From contig JAGXRT010000030.1 of assembly GCA_018335575.1 (NCBI GenBank), forward strand, positions 1 to 39,772: a stretch of 39,772 nt of DNA, read 5' to 3'. Below, in pieces: positions 24,986-33,978 of this stretch. This stretch comes from Bacteroidota bacterium (GTDB lineage: Bacteria > Bacteroidota > Bacteroidia > Flavobacteriales > Flavobacteriaceae). A model generated the notes under the pieces. It did not search any database, was not told the DNA's origin, and saw nothing but the letters and a program-made list of their open reading frames with translations. Position 1 is the stretch's first letter; every line of letters starts with the position of its first letter. Both the position numbers and the translations under genes were made by a program.

Positions 24986-24998
24986 TGTCATTTTGACA
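24986..24998. repeat. Inverted repeat TGTCA-TTT-TGACA upstream of hsp20
   Basis: A perfect 5-bp inverted repeat with 3-base spacer, 32 bases upstream of the hsp20 -7 box and 39 bases downstream of clpB. Another TGACA copy lies at 24956-24960, between the repeat and the -7 box. This could be an operator for a stress regulator; binding protein unknown. Confidence 0.35.
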
Positions 24999-25037
24999 AC
25001 TGATTATTAGTGTTTTAATCAATTAATAGTTGCAATA

Positions 25038-27626
25038 TTATTTGTGTCTAAAAACTAGTTTTTCGTCAAAAGCATCTAGTAGTAAGTGACTGTTTTCTTG
25101 TACAGTTTCAGCCAATAATTCTTTAGATAATTGATTTAAAACTTCTTTTTGAATTATTCGTTTTACAGGACGAGCACCGTATTGCGGATCAAACCCCTTT
25201 TTAGCTAAGGATGCAAGCGCATCTTCTGTTAAATCAAGTGTAATATTTTTTTCTGATAAAATTTTGTTTACATTTTTTAGTTGAAGCTTAACAATTTCTT
25301 TAATTTCTGCCTCATTTAGCGTCGTAAACATGATAATTTCATCAATTCGATTTAAAAACTCAGGACGAATTTGTTGTTTTAACAAATTAAGAACTTCATA
25401 CTTGGTAAATTCTGTAATTTCATCTCTATTGGTGTTGTTTAACTGCTCAAATTTTTCCTGAATTATATGTGAACCCATATTTGAAGTCATAATTATTATA
25501 GAGTTTTTAAAATCAGCTAAACGTCCTTTATTATCAGTAAGTCTGCCCTCATCTAGTACTTGAAGCAAGATGTTAAAAGTGTCGGGATGTGCTTTCTCAA
25601 TCTCGTCTAATAGAATTACAGAATACGGTTTTCTACGAACGGCTTCAGTTAGTTGACCGCCTTCTTCGTAACCAACATAGCCGGGAGGAGCTCCAATAAG
25701 TCTGCTAACCGCATGGCGTTCTTGATATTCACTCATATCAATGCGGGTTAAGGCATTTTCATCATTAAATAGGTAATTTGCCAATGCCTTTGCCAATTCG
25801 GTTTTTCCAACACCTGTGGTTCCTAAAAACAAGAAAGTTCCAATGGGTTTTTTACTGTCTTGCAGTCCAGCTCTTGATCGTCTTACAGCATCTGAAACTG
25901 CTAAAATAGCCTCCTCCTGACCTATAACTTTTTTGTGTAATTCATCTTCTAAAAACAAGAGTTTTTCTTTGTCACTTTGAAGCATTTTTTGAACAGGTAT
26001 TCCAGTCCATTTGGCTACAATTTCAGCAATATCTTCACTGGTAACTTCTTCTTTTAGCATTGATTTATGCTGATTTTCAGTTAACTGAACCTGTATTTTT
26101 TGAAGTATACTTTCTTGTTCTTTTATTTTTCCATAACGAATTTCAGCTACCAGGCCATAATTGCCCTCACGTTCCGCTTTATCAGCCTCAAGTTTTAATT
26201 GTTCTATTAAGTCTTTTGCATTTTGTAAATCATCCATAAGGTTTTTTTCTGACTTCCATTTGGCAGCAAAAGCATCACGTTCAGTTTTTAAATTGGCTAC
26301 TTCTTTTTTAAGGTTGGCTAACTTTATTTCGTCTTTTTCGCGTTTTATTGCCTCAATTTCTATTTCTAGCTGCATTATTTTTCGATCTAAAACATCTAGT
26401 TCTTCTGGTTTTGAATTGATTTCCATTCGTAATTTAGAGGCTGCTTCATCCATCAAATCAATGGCTTTATCAGGTAAAAACCGATTGGTAATATACCGTT
26501 TTGAAAGTTCTACAGCTGCAATTATTGCGCTGTCTTTTATTTGTACCCGATGATGAGTTTCGTACTTTTCTTTTATTCCACGTAAGATGGAAATGGCACT
26601 TTCTGTATCTGGTTCATCCACCATTACTTGTTGAAATCTGCGCTCTAATGCTTTGTCATTTTCAAAATATTTTTGGTATTCATCGAGTGTTGTAGCTCCT
26701 ATTGCTCTTAATTCGCCCCTAGCCAAAGCAGGTTTTAAAATATTAGCAGCATCCATAGCTCCTTGTCCTCCACCTGCTCCAACGAGTGTATGAATTTCAT
26801 CGATAAACAGTACAATTTCTCCCTCAGCATTTATGACTTCTTTTATAACTGATTTTAAGCGTTCTTCAAATTCTCCTTTGTATTTTGCTCCTGCAATCAA
26901 GGCTCCCATATCGAGCGAGTAAATTACTTTATTTTGAAGGTTTTCGGGCACATCACCTTTTACAATTCTGTGTGCTAATCCTTCTGCTATAGCTGTTTTT
27001 CCAGTACCTGGTTCACCAACCAAAATGGGATTGTTTTTGGTTCTTCGTGATAAAATTTGTAAAATTCTTCTAATTTCCTCATCTCTACCTATTACCGGAT
27101 CCAATTTGCCTTCATTGGCTAATAGATTTAAATTTTTAGAAAATTTATTTAAAGCATTATAGGAGTCTTCTGCACTTTGAGAAGTTACTTTGCTTCCTTT
27201 TCTCAATTCTTCTATGGATTTATTTAAAGATTGTTCTGTTATTCCATTATCACACAGCAATTGACCGGTACTGTCTTTCGCTTTTAGTATTGCTAATAAA
27301 AGGTGTTCAATGGATATATATTCATCTTTCATTCTTTTTGCTATAACAACAGCTTCTGTTAGTGTGTTAGATGCATTTTTTGAAAACATGAGTTCGCCAC
27401 CTGTTACTTTTGAAAAGCTCTGTAGTAAATGATTACAGGTTTTTTTGATAATTTCAATATTAGCCCCCAGTTTTTGAATTAGAAAAGGAGTAATATGTTC
27501 ATCAACTTCAAATATACCTTTTAATAAATGGGCATTTTCTATGTGCTGATGTTCATTGGTTTGAGCAATTATCTGGGCTTGTTGAATTGCTTCCTGACTT
27601 TTAATGGTGAAATTATTTAAGTTCAT
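25038..27626 (-). CDS. clpB: ATP-dependent disaggregase ClpB
   Basis: ClpB extracts and unfolds aggregated proteins together with DnaK. The 862-residue product has the normal domain order. An N-terminal Clp repeat domain (1-145) is followed by AAA+ domain 1 with Walker A GEPGTGKT (204-211) and Walker B FIDEIH (274-279). A coiled-coil M domain (about 405-525, very Lys/Glu-rich) follows, which distinguishes ClpB from ClpA. AAA+ domain 2 has Walker A GTTGVGKT (about 601-609), [15 protein letters not shown] pore-loop region, LLDEIEKAH and TSNMGS. The C-terminal D2-small domain ends with GARPVKR. It lacks the ClpP-binding IGF/L loop, as expected. hsp20 is the next gene downstream on the same strand, a chaperone pairing. 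Confidence 0.97.
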   Translation of the reverse strand: MNLNNFTIKSQEAIQQAQIIAQTNEHQHIENAHLLKGIFEVDEHITPFLIQKLGANIEIIKKTCNHLLQSFSKVTGGELMFSKNASNTLTEAVVIAKRMKDEYISIEHLLLAILKAKDSTGQLLCDNGITEQSLNKSIEELRKGSKVTSQSAEDSYNALNKFSKNLNLLANEGKLDPVIGRDEEIRRILQILSRRTKNNPILVGEPGTGKTAIAEGLAHRIVKGDVPENLQNKVIYSLDMGALIAGAKYKGEFEERLKSVIKEVINAEGEIVLFIDEIHTLVGAGGGQGAMDAANILKPALARGELRAIGATTLDEYQKYFENDKALERRFQQVMVDEPDTESAISILRGIKEKYETHHRVQIKDSAIIAAVELSKRYITNRFLPDKAIDLMDEAASKLRMEINSKPEELDVLDRKIMQLEIEIEAIKREKDEIKLANLKKEVANLKTERDAFAAKWKSEKNLMDDLQNAKDLIEQLKLEADKAEREGNYGLVAEIRYGKIKEQESILQKIQVQLTENQHKSMLKEEVTSEDIAEIVAKWTGIPVQKMLQSDKEKLLFLEDELHKKVIGQEEAILAVSDAVRRSRAGLQDSKKPIGTFLFLGTTGVGKTELAKALANYLFNDENALTRIDMSEYQERHAVSRLIGAPPGYVGYEEGGQLTEAVRRKPYSVILLDEIEKAHPDTFNILLQVLDEGRLTDNKGRLADFKNSIIIMTSNMGSHIIQEKFEQLNNTNRDEITEFTKYEVLNLLKQQIRPEFLNRIDEIIMFTTLNEAEIKEIVKLQLKNVNKILSEKNITLDLTEDALASLAKKGFDPQYGARPVKRIIQKEVLNQLSKELLAETVQENSHLLLDAFDEKLVFRHK

Positions 27627-27755
27627 AATTGACTAAGCATTATATTTTTTATATTTAATGGTCAAATTGTATTCCACAGCGGATTAAGCTATAAAAACGG
27701 ACAGTTTGGCGGTTAAATTATTATTAATAAGACACTTTGTCGTAAGTAATTAAAT

Positions 27756-28115
27756 ATGAGGATTTTCGATTTTTTATCTAAATCTGAAATAAGCGAAGGA
27801 ATAAGTTTTCCATGGATAGCATTAACTACTGTAAATCAACTCGATGAAATTCAGAAAAATAAGAATGAAGTATGTGCTATTTTCAAACACAGTACCCGAT
27901 GTGGAATAAGCAGAAGTGTATTATCAAAATATGAAAAAAGCAAAATTGGAAATCTTGAAGGAATTAAATACTATTACCTTGATTTATTAAACTATAGGGA
28001 ACTCTCAAATGAGATTGCATCCCGTTTTAAGGTAATTCATCAATCTCCACAGCTATTAATTATAGAAAAAGGCGTGGTTGTTGAACACGCCTCGCATTAT
28101 GAGATTTTAGAATAA
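27756..28115 (+). CDS. ytxJ: YtxJ-family bacillithiol-system redox protein
   Basis: A 119-residue thioredoxin-fold monothiol protein of the YtxJ family, thought to reduce mixed disulfides between proteins and bacillithiol. The single active-site cysteine is Cys49 in HSTRCGIS, the family motif. A second Cys40 precedes it on the strand. The region PQLLIIEKGVVVEHASH is the thioredoxin-like strand pair with the expected cis-Pro (SPQ). It is transcribed away from clpB, and the 130-base gap before it holds no other gene. No bshA, bshB or bshC gene is in the window. The 3' end of the gene also encodes a minus-strand terminator hairpin. Confidence 0.87.
   Translation: MRIFDFLSKSEISEGISFPWIALTTVNQLDEIQKNKNEVCAIFKHSTRCGISRSVLSKYEKSKIGNLEGIKYYYLDLLNYRELSNEIASRFKVIHQSPQLLIIEKGVVVEHASHYEILE
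28066..28092 (-). terminator. Minus-strand terminator inside the ytxJ 3' end
   Basis: On the minus strand: stem AGGCGTG / CACGCCT with a 9-base loop, followed by TTTTTC. It lies 34 bases after the stop of the minus-strand lipoprotein gene and entirely within ytxJ coding sequence. No other terminator is visible between the two convergent genes. Confidence 0.65.
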
Positions 28116-28125
28116 AAGTTTACAA

Positions 28126-29310
28126 TTAATATTTTTGACGTTTAATAACCGCTTTTATTTTTTGTTTTAAATCCTCGCCGGTATCATAAATCATCTGTTC
28201 TGATGATGGAAAAGGTACAAATTTTAAATTTATCCAATCTAAATACGGAGGTTCTAATGCGCGTCTGTCTCCTTTAAATGTAGCAAAATGATGTTCAAAA
28301 ATAAATTCTGATGTTATTGGAAATGAGTTTATTAGTTGATTTGTATTGCGATCAAAAAAATCGACCTTAGCTGTAACATTTGCTGCTTTAAATTGTTTTA
28401 TTTCTAAAATCTCACTTCTAACCGTTTTATACTTATCCTTTTTAATATCGTTACCTAAGCTATCTTTTTTTACATTCCCTTTACTATCATATACATATAC
28501 AAATCCATCTTTAACTTCTTTTTCTTTGATTACAATACGTTCCTTTAGTTGTTCCGGACTAACCTTAATATCAACAAAACGGATCAGCATATCAATATCG
28601 TATTTTATATTTTTATCAAGAGTTGTATGGTAAACTGTCCAGAAATTTCCTAAATCGTATGAATTAAAATTTAATAAATCTTCCTCCAATCTTCTTGGAA
28701 CGGCCACGTGAGAATCATTTATCAATTTTACAAAAACAAAATCGGTTCCTTTAAAATGTGCCTCATCTAATAATTGAGATACATTTCTGTAATTCGGATT
28801 AATGCGGTTTAATTCAGATAAGTCGCGATGTGCTTGCCTTGCATTTTCTTTGACATTAGTTGCTAATAGAGTTATAGCGTTAGAGTATAAGTAGGTGGTA
28901 AGTCTGTTTTTAGCATCCTGACTTTCAGCAACGTAATCTCTAAATTGAAACGATGCATTTTTGCCACGTGCTGCTATCCATAAAGGGAGCAGTGGTCGTA
29001 TTTTTTCCTGACGTCTGTCTAAATAATTATAAATGTCGAAAATTTCTTTTGAATATGCCGGATTTCCATCCAGTTGGAGTGTTTTTAGCCTTTTTTCATC
29101 ACGTTCAACAGCTTTAAGAAAAGCTTCTTCTAAAATAATAATGTATTCTTGATTACTTTTTTTGTTCTTACTTCCTTTTAACTTTTCTAAAGCAATGTTA
29201 ATTGATTGGTCGTAATTGCCAGAATGTAAGGCATTTTGTGCTTTTTTTACTCCACTACAGCTTGTTAAAAAAATCGATATAACTAATAGTAGAAAAGAAA
29301 CTTTTTTCAT
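28126..29310 (-). CDS. Bacteroidota-type lipoprotein, function unknown
   Basis: A 394-residue lipoprotein with lipobox LTSC (Cys18). The N-terminal part (about 20-110) looks like short tetratricopeptide-like helices: NALHSGNYDQSINIALEKLKGS resembles a TPR motif, followed by long charged helices. The C-terminal part (about 190-394) is predicted beta-rich, with VYVYDSKGNVKKDSLGN and a SEFIFEHHFATFKGDRRAL segment. I do not recognise a named family; it resembles conserved flavobacterial outer-membrane lipoproteins. It starts 6 bases after the fahA stop codon, so it is probably read from the fahA promoter, although a metabolic link is not evident. Confidence 0.75.
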   Translation of the reverse strand: MKKVSFLLLVISIFLTSCSGVKKAQNALHSGNYDQSINIALEKLKGSKNKKSNQEYIIILEEAFLKAVERDEKRLKTLQLDGNPAYSKEIFDIYNYLDRRQEKIRPLLPLWIAARGKNASFQFRDYVAESQDAKNRLTTYLYSNAITLLATNVKENARQAHRDLSELNRINPNYRNVSQLLDEAHFKGTDFVFVKLINDSHVAVPRRLEEDLLNFNSYDLGNFWTVYHTTLDKNIKYDIDMLIRFVDIKVSPEQLKERIVIKEKEVKDGFVYVYDSKGNVKKDSLGNDIKKDKYKTVRSEILEIKQFKAANVTAKVDFFDRNTNQLINSFPITSEFIFEHHFATFKGDRRALEPPYLDWINLKFVPFPSSEQMIYDTGEDLKQKIKAVIKRQKY

Positions 29311-29316
29311 GGATGG

Positions 29317-30606
29317 TTATTTAATTAATTCTTTTTTAGGAGGGAATACTTTTCCTTTACATTCTCCAAATCCTATGCGTACCGATTCGTTTTTGCAAAA
29401 TCCACGCATAATGACGGTATCAAAGTCATTGATAAATTTACGGTTACTACCATCTTTTAAGTTAATTGGTTTAGTTCCAGCCCAAGTTAGTTCAATCATA
29501 GATCCATAGCTCTCTTGAGTGTTTCCAGAAACTGTACCACTCCCAAATAAATCGCCCGAACGCACATTACATCCATTGATGGTGTGATGCGATAATTGCT
29601 GAGCCATAGTCCAGTATTGGTTTTTAAAATTAGAATTTGAAATTATTGTTTCAGATCCTTTATCTGGTTTTAATGATACTTGTAAATTAATATCGATGGT
29701 TTTTTTACCTTCTTGCTGTAGGTAGTGCAATGGTTTTGGATCTTGAGGTTGGCTAACTACTCTAAAGGGTTCAAGAGCATCCAAAGTAACTATCCAAGGA
29801 GAAATAGTAGAAGCAAAGTTTTTAGATAAAAAAGGTCCTAATGGTTCAAATTCCCATTTTTGAATATCACGAGCTGTCCAATCATTTAAGAGTACCAATC
29901 CAAAAATATGTTCTTCAGCATCTTTAACGCTGATATGTTCTCCCATTTTATTAGCATCTGTTGTTATAAAAGCAACTTCTAACTCAAAATCTAACATATT
30001 GGAAGGACCGAAAATGGGTGTTGTGTCATTTTCAATCACGGTTTGTCCTTTTGGTCTTCTGATGTTTGTTCCAGAAATAACAACAGATGAAGACCTGCCG
30101 TGATATGCAATTGGCATATGCAACCAATTTGATGATCTTGATTTATCAACTCCTTTTAAAAGTGTTTCAACATTTGTAGCATGGTCTTTACTCGAATAAA
30201 AATCAGTATAATCTCCTATATTAACAGGTAATTGCATTTCAACATCCTTCATATCAAACAATACTTTTTCTCGATGTAATTCATTAAATTGCAATTCATT
30301 ATTGTTAATATCAAATATATCTGCTATTCTATTTCTAACTTTACGCCAAGTTTTTCTGCCGTCTGATATAAAATCATTTAACGAATCTTGAAGGAAAATA
30401 TCATCGGTTAAATCAATACCTTTAAAATAACCCAATTGATGTAAAGCCCCTAAATCTATAGCTAAATCTCCAATTCTTGTACCAACAGTTACAATATCAT
30501 CCTTGGTTATAAAAACTCCAAATGGGATATTTTGAATTGGAAAATCTGAATTTGGCTTTACCGAAATCCATGATTTTCTGTTTGGATTATTTGCAGTAAT
30601 TAACAT
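29317..30606 (-). CDS. fahA: Fumarylacetoacetase
   Basis: FAH cleaves fumarylacetoacetate to fumarate and acetoacetate, the last step of tyrosine breakdown. The 429-residue protein has the N-terminal SH3-like domain (DFPIQNIPFGVF, residues 21-32) and the catalytic FAH domain. The latter shows DYTDFYSSKDHATN (132-145), giving metal ligand Asp135 and catalytic His142. Glu208 and Glu210 in DFELE supply further ligands, and LNDWTARDIQKWE and GSGTVSG follow. These align with the human enzyme residues Asp126, His133, Glu199 and Glu201. The ATG at 30606 is chosen: an upstream in-frame TTG at 30639 overlaps the -7 promoter box. It is divergent from glyA. Confidence 0.95.
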   Translation of the reverse strand: MLITANNPNRKSWISVKPNSDFPIQNIPFGVFITKDDIVTVGTRIGDLAIDLGALHQLGYFKGIDLTDDIFLQDSLNDFISDGRKTWRKVRNRIADIFDINNNELQFNELHREKVLFDMKDVEMQLPVNIGDYTDFYSSKDHATNVETLLKGVDKSRSSNWLHMPIAYHGRSSSVVISGTNIRRPKGQTVIENDTTPIFGPSNMLDFELEVAFITTDANKMGEHISVKDAEEHIFGLVLLNDWTARDIQKWEFEPLGPFLSKNFASTISPWIVTLDALEPFRVVSQPQDPKPLHYLQQEGKKTIDINLQVSLKPDKGSETIISNSNFKNQYWTMAQQLSHHTINGCNVRSGDLFGSGTVSGNTQESYGSMIELTWAGTKPINLKDGSNRKFINDFDTVIMRGFCKNESVRIGFGECKGKVFPPKKELIK

Positions 30607-30636
30607 AATGGTTAGTTTTTTTTGTTTTAGGTTTAC

Positions 30637-30666
30637 CAAATATAAGGGTTTCTTACAATTTGCAAA
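30637..30666 (-). promoter_or_regulatory. fahA promoter
   Basis: On the minus strand a -33 TTTG (30666-30663) is spaced 18 bases from a perfect -7 TATATTTG (30644-30637). This is the clearest Bacteroidota promoter in the window, 31 bases before the ATG at 30606. The -33 element is half of the palindrome TTTGCAAA (30659-30666). Confidence 0.75.
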
Positions 30667-30684
30667 ATGATTTTAGTACTTTTG
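30659..30684 (+). promoter_or_regulatory. Probable glyA promoter
   Basis: A perfect -7 TACTTTTG (30677-30684) lies 37 bases before the glyA ATG. The nearest TTTG (30659-30662) is the other half of the TTTGCAAA palindrome, but the spacing is only 14 bases, shorter than usual, so the -33 assignment is unsure. Confidence 0.55.
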
Positions 30685-30721
30685 ACATCTGAAAATATGT
30701 TAAACAAAAGAGTTTGTAAAT

Positions 30722-31993
30722 ATGACACGAGATAAACTAATTTTTGATCTGATTACAGATGAAAAAAATAGACAAACCAATGGTTTAGAATTAATTGCCT
30801 CTGAAAACTATGTAAGTGATCAGGTTTTGAAGGCAGCCGGTTCTATATTAACCAATAAATATGCTGAGGGATTTCCCGGAAAAAGATATTATGGCGGATG
30901 TGAAGTTGTAGATATTATTGAGCAAATAGCTATAGACAGAGCAAAAGCTTTGTTTAATGCTGCCCATGCCAATGTACAGCCACATGCTGGTTCACAGGCA
31001 AACGCTGCTGTATATCACGCATTAATAAAACCTGGTGATAAGATTTTAGGATTTGATTTATCACATGGGGGACATTTGACTCATGGTTCGCCAGTAAATT
31101 TTTCAGGTAAATTATATGAAACTTCTTTTTATGGAGTGGAGAAAGAAACCGGATGTTTAAATTATGATACCATTCAAGAAATTGCTCATAAAGAAAAGCC
31201 AAAAATGATTATTGCTGGTGCATCTGCTTATTCGAGAGAAATAGATTATAAGCGATTTAGAGAAATTGCCGATAGTGTTGGCGCCTTTTTAGTAGGCGAT
31301 ATTTCGCATCCGGCCGGACTAATTGCTAAAGGAATTTTAAGCGATCCAATGCCGTATTGCCATGTAGTGACTACAACTACTCATAAAACTTTACGAGGTC
31401 CACGTGGTGGAATGATCCTATTAGGTAATGATTTTGAAAACCCAATGGGTTTAAAGACGCCAAAAGGTGATTTAAAGCTTATGTCGGCAGTGATTGATGC
31501 AGCGGTATTCCCGGGGATGCAGGGTGGACCACTAGAGCATATCATTGCAGCTAAGGCGATTGCTTTTGGAGAAGCACTAACCGATGAATTTTTATTTTAT
31601 CAATTACAGGTAAAACGAAATGCAGCAGCATTGGCAAAAGCTTTTGTTGATAGAAATTACCATATAATTTCAAATGGAACTGATAACCATATGATGTTAA
31701 TTGATTTACGCAATAAAAATATTACCGGAAAAGAAGCTGAAAATGCGTTGGTAAAAGCCGATATTACGGTAAATAAAAATATGGTTCCATTCGATGATAA
31801 ATCACCGTTTGTGACTTCTGGGATAAGAATTGGTACCGCCGCAATTACTACCAGAGGACTCAAAGAAAATGATATGGAAACAATTGTTGAATTAATTGAT
31901 CAGGTTATTTGCAATTTTAAAGATGATAATATACTTGGACAAGTAGCTCAAAAAGTTCATGAAATGATGTGTGAGCGACCACTGTTCGTATAA
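30722..31993 (+). CDS. glyA: Serine hydroxymethyltransferase
   Basis: GlyA interconverts serine and glycine, passing one carbon to tetrahydrofolate. The 423-residue PLP enzyme shows [10 protein letters not shown] near the N-terminus, [26 protein letters not shown], the [10 protein letters not shown] motif, and the PLP-lysine motif [14 protein letters not shown] with Lys222. GTAAITTRG near the C-terminus is also conserved. All active-site segments are present and the length is normal. It is divergent from fahA, with a shared 115-base control region, and ends at a bidirectional terminator. gcvT, the other one-carbon gene here, is about 2 kb downstream on the opposite strand. Confidence 0.97.
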   Translation: MTRDKLIFDLITDEKNRQTNGLELIASENYVSDQVLKAAGSILTNKYAEGFPGKRYYGGCEVVDIIEQIAIDRAKALFNAAHANVQPHAGSQANAAVYHALIKPGDKILGFDLSHGGHLTHGSPVNFSGKLYETSFYGVEKETGCLNYDTIQEIAHKEKPKMIIAGASAYSREIDYKRFREIADSVGAFLVGDISHPAGLIAKGILSDPMPYCHVVTTTTHKTLRGPRGGMILLGNDFENPMGLKTPKGDLKLMSAVIDAAVFPGMQGGPLEHIIAAKAIAFGEALTDEFLFYQLQVKRNAAALAKAFVDRNYHIISNGTDNHMMLIDLRNKNITGKEAENALVKADITVNKNMVPFDDKSPFVTSGIRIGTAAITTRGLKENDMETIVELIDQVICNFKDDNILGQVAQKVHEMMCERPLFV

Positions 31994-32003
31994 AAATTAA
32001 ATT

Positions 32004-32035
32004 AAAAATCCCGAATTGTATTTCGGGATTTTTTT
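32004..32035. terminator. Bidirectional terminator between glyA and rmuC
   Basis: Stem AAAAATCCCGAA / TTCGGGATTTTT with a 6-base loop and flanking A- and T-runs. The rmuC stop codon (32034-32036) uses the last two Ts of the run. Confidence 0.93.
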
Positions 32036-33314
32036 ATTCAAGTGTGATGTTTTCTTCTGCTCGGTCTAGCAAGTTTTGCGGCAGGGATTTCTTAGCTTTG
32101 GCACCTAATTTCTTAATAGTCTCAACACTTCTTATTAAATTGCCATTACCATCAACTAATTTTTTCATGGCAGCATCGTAACTATCTTTAGATGAATTTA
32201 ACGATTTTCCAACACTTAATAAATCTTGCACAAAACCTTCAAATTTATCGTATAAAGCACCTGCACGCGTTGCAATTTCCAACACATTTCTCTTCTGATC
32301 TTCCTGTTTCCAAATCGATGAAACGGTACTTAAGGTTGCCAAAAGGGTAGAAGTAGAAACCAAAACCACATTCTTATCTAAGGCTTCTAAATATAGACCA
32401 TTGTTATCTTGTATGGCTAGCATCAATGCGGCTTCTATAGGGACAAACATCAACACATAATCGGGTGTATTTATTTCATACAAATCGGTATACCGTTTTT
32501 CTCCCAACTCTTTAATATGTTTTCTAATACTTGCTACATGATTCTTTAAAGCCACTTGCTTATGCTGTTCATCTTCAGCATTATAATAACTTTCATAAGC
32601 CGTTAAGGATACTTTTGAATCTATGATAAGGTGTTTGTTTTCTGGGAGATTGATAATAAAATCGGGTTTTTTTAATTTGCCCGAATCATCCCTGAATCCA
32701 CCTTGAGTAGAAAAATGAATTCCTTTTGTTAGATTGGCCTTTTCCAATAATAATTCCAGTTGTGTTTCCCCCCAATCTCCTTGTGTTTTACTTTCTCCTT
32801 TTAAGGCTTTTGTTAGGTTGAGGGTCTCTTTACTCATTTGTTGATTTAGATCTCTTAAACCGATTATTTGTTGTCGTAAAGCTGCATGATAATCTATACT
32901 TTCTTTGTGTGTGCTATCAACTTTTTCTTCAAAATTTTTGATTTTTTCCTGAAGCGGATTTAACAATTGCTGAATATTAAACTTATTTTGCTCAGTAAAT
33001 TTTGATGATTTTTCTTCCAATATTTTTTGTGCAAGTATTTCAAATTCTTTACTAAATTTTTCCTGAATTTCATTCAATTCAGCTTTTTTAAGTGCGGCTT
33101 GTTGAATTAAATTTTCATTTTCTGTTTGTTTTTTGGTATACTCAATTAAATAATGTTCTTTTTCGCTTTTAACTGTAGTTAGTTCATTTACAATACGTTG
33201 ATTTTCATCTTTTAAATTAGAAGTTATTTTACCGTAAGTAATTTTGGAAATAAAATAACCGATAACTAATCCAAGACCCAGCGTAATTAATATTGGTATA
33301 GCAATTTCTGTCAT
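32034..33314 (-). CDS. rmuC: DNA recombination protein RmuC
   Basis: RmuC is a membrane-anchored, putative nuclease-like protein that limits inversions at short inverted repeats in E. coli. The 426-residue product starts with one hydrophobic helix (about residues 4-23, containing a GLGLVIGYF stretch). A long coiled coil (about 28-175) is rich in Glu/Lys/Gln, then the conserved RmuC domain follows with GDWGETQLELLLEKANL, KPDFIINLPENKHLIIDSKVSL, YVLMFVPIEAAL, VVLVSTSTLLATL and ATRAGALYDKFEGFV. These are the restriction-endonuclease-like signature regions. Complete and typical. Confidence 0.95.
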   Translation of the reverse strand: MTEIAIPILITLGLGLVIGYFISKITYGKITSNLKDENQRIVNELTTVKSEKEHYLIEYTKKQTENENLIQQAALKKAELNEIQEKFSKEFEILAQKILEEKSSKFTEQNKFNIQQLLNPLQEKIKNFEEKVDSTHKESIDYHAALRQQIIGLRDLNQQMSKETLNLTKALKGESKTQGDWGETQLELLLEKANLTKGIHFSTQGGFRDDSGKLKKPDFIINLPENKHLIIDSKVSLTAYESYYNAEDEQHKQVALKNHVASIRKHIKELGEKRYTDLYEINTPDYVLMFVPIEAALMLAIQDNNGLYLEALDKNVVLVSTSTLLATLSTVSSIWKQEDQKRNVLEIATRAGALYDKFEGFVQDLLSVGKSLNSSKDSYDAAMKKLVDGNGNLIRSVETIKKLGAKAKKSLPQNLLDRAEENITLE

Positions 33315-33380
33315 AATGGTTAAATTTTCATTAAAAATACTAATTTTAGTTATCCTTTAAAGAATCTTTTAAAAATATTC

Positions 33381-33388
33381 TACCTTTG
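33381..33388 (+). promoter_or_regulatory. -7 box for the PlsC-like gene
   Basis: TACCTTTG is a perfect TAnnTTTG match 19 bases before the ATG. The -33 region holds only TTTA-type sequence. Confidence 0.55.
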
Positions 33389-33407
33389 TAAATTAATTTT
33401 CCCCAGT

Positions 33408-33947
33408 ATGAGACTACTTGCAACGTTTATTTTAAAATATATATGGAGATTACAAATTGAAGGAGATATTCCAAGAGATCAAAAAAAGTTTATATTGATT
33501 GTTGCTCCTCATACTTCATGGCTAGACTTTCCATTGGGATTACTTATAAAGTGGTCGATGGATTTCGAAGCTAATTATATAGGAAAAGACTCGTTATTTA
33601 AAGGTCCCTTCGGGTTTTTCTTTAAATGGGTAGGCGGAACACCAGTAGATAGAACTAAGAGCAATAATTTGGTTGATGCTGTTATTCAGGTTTTTAATAA
33701 AAAAGAAGAGTTTCGATTAGCATTAGCTCCTGAAGGAACGCGTAAAAAAGTTGATGAGTGGAAAACAGGGTTTTATTATATAGCTAAAGGAGCTAAAGTG
33801 CCTATTGTTATGATGGCACTTGATTTTGAAAACAGAAAAATTAAAATTGCAGAACCCTTTTATCCAACTGATGATAAGGAGTCTGATTTTAAATATTTTA
33901 AGAAATTTTACGAAGGAGTAAAGGGTTATCATGCCCATTTATCATAA
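33408..33947 (+). CDS. PlsC-like 1-acyl-glycerol-3-phosphate acyltransferase family protein
   Basis: A short (179-residue) acyltransferase of the PlsC family, which transfers acyl chains to lysophospholipids or related acceptors at the inner membrane. Motif I is HTSWLD (His35, Asp40), the catalytic HX4D. The FKWVGGTPVDR region forms motif II, and APEGTR (107-112) is motif III. Only a weak N-terminal hydrophobic stretch is present. At 179 residues it is shorter than typical PlsC (about 240) and fits the compact Bacteroidota subgroup whose acceptor is uncertain. It has its own -7 box and ends at a bidirectional terminator. Confidence 0.88.
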   Translation: MRLLATFILKYIWRLQIEGDIPRDQKKFILIVAPHTSWLDFPLGLLIKWSMDFEANYIGKDSLFKGPFGFFFKWVGGTPVDRTKSNNLVDAVIQVFNKKEEFRLALAPEGTRKKVDEWKTGFYYIAKGAKVPIVMMALDFENRKIKIAEPFYPTDDKESDFKYFKKFYEGVKGYHAHLS

Positions 33948-33948
33948 A

Positions 33949-33977
33949 AAAAGAGGTTGATATTCAACCTCTTTTTT
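33949..33977. terminator. Bidirectional terminator between the PlsC-like gene and gcvT
   Basis: Stem AAAAGAGGTTGA / TCAACCTCTTTT with a 3- to 5-base loop, A-run before and T-run after. The gcvT stop codon begins 2 bases beyond. Confidence 0.93.
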
Positions 33978-33978
33978 G

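Noticed and set aside
26161-26553. 130-codon plus-strand frame inside clpB
   Set aside because: It is antisense to the ClpB coiled-coil M domain and Ser-rich because of the reversed Lys/Glu codons; no start signal or homology features.
30954-31202. 82-codon minus-strand frame inside glyA
   Set aside because: It overlaps conserved GlyA active-site coding sequence on the opposite strand and shows no family features.
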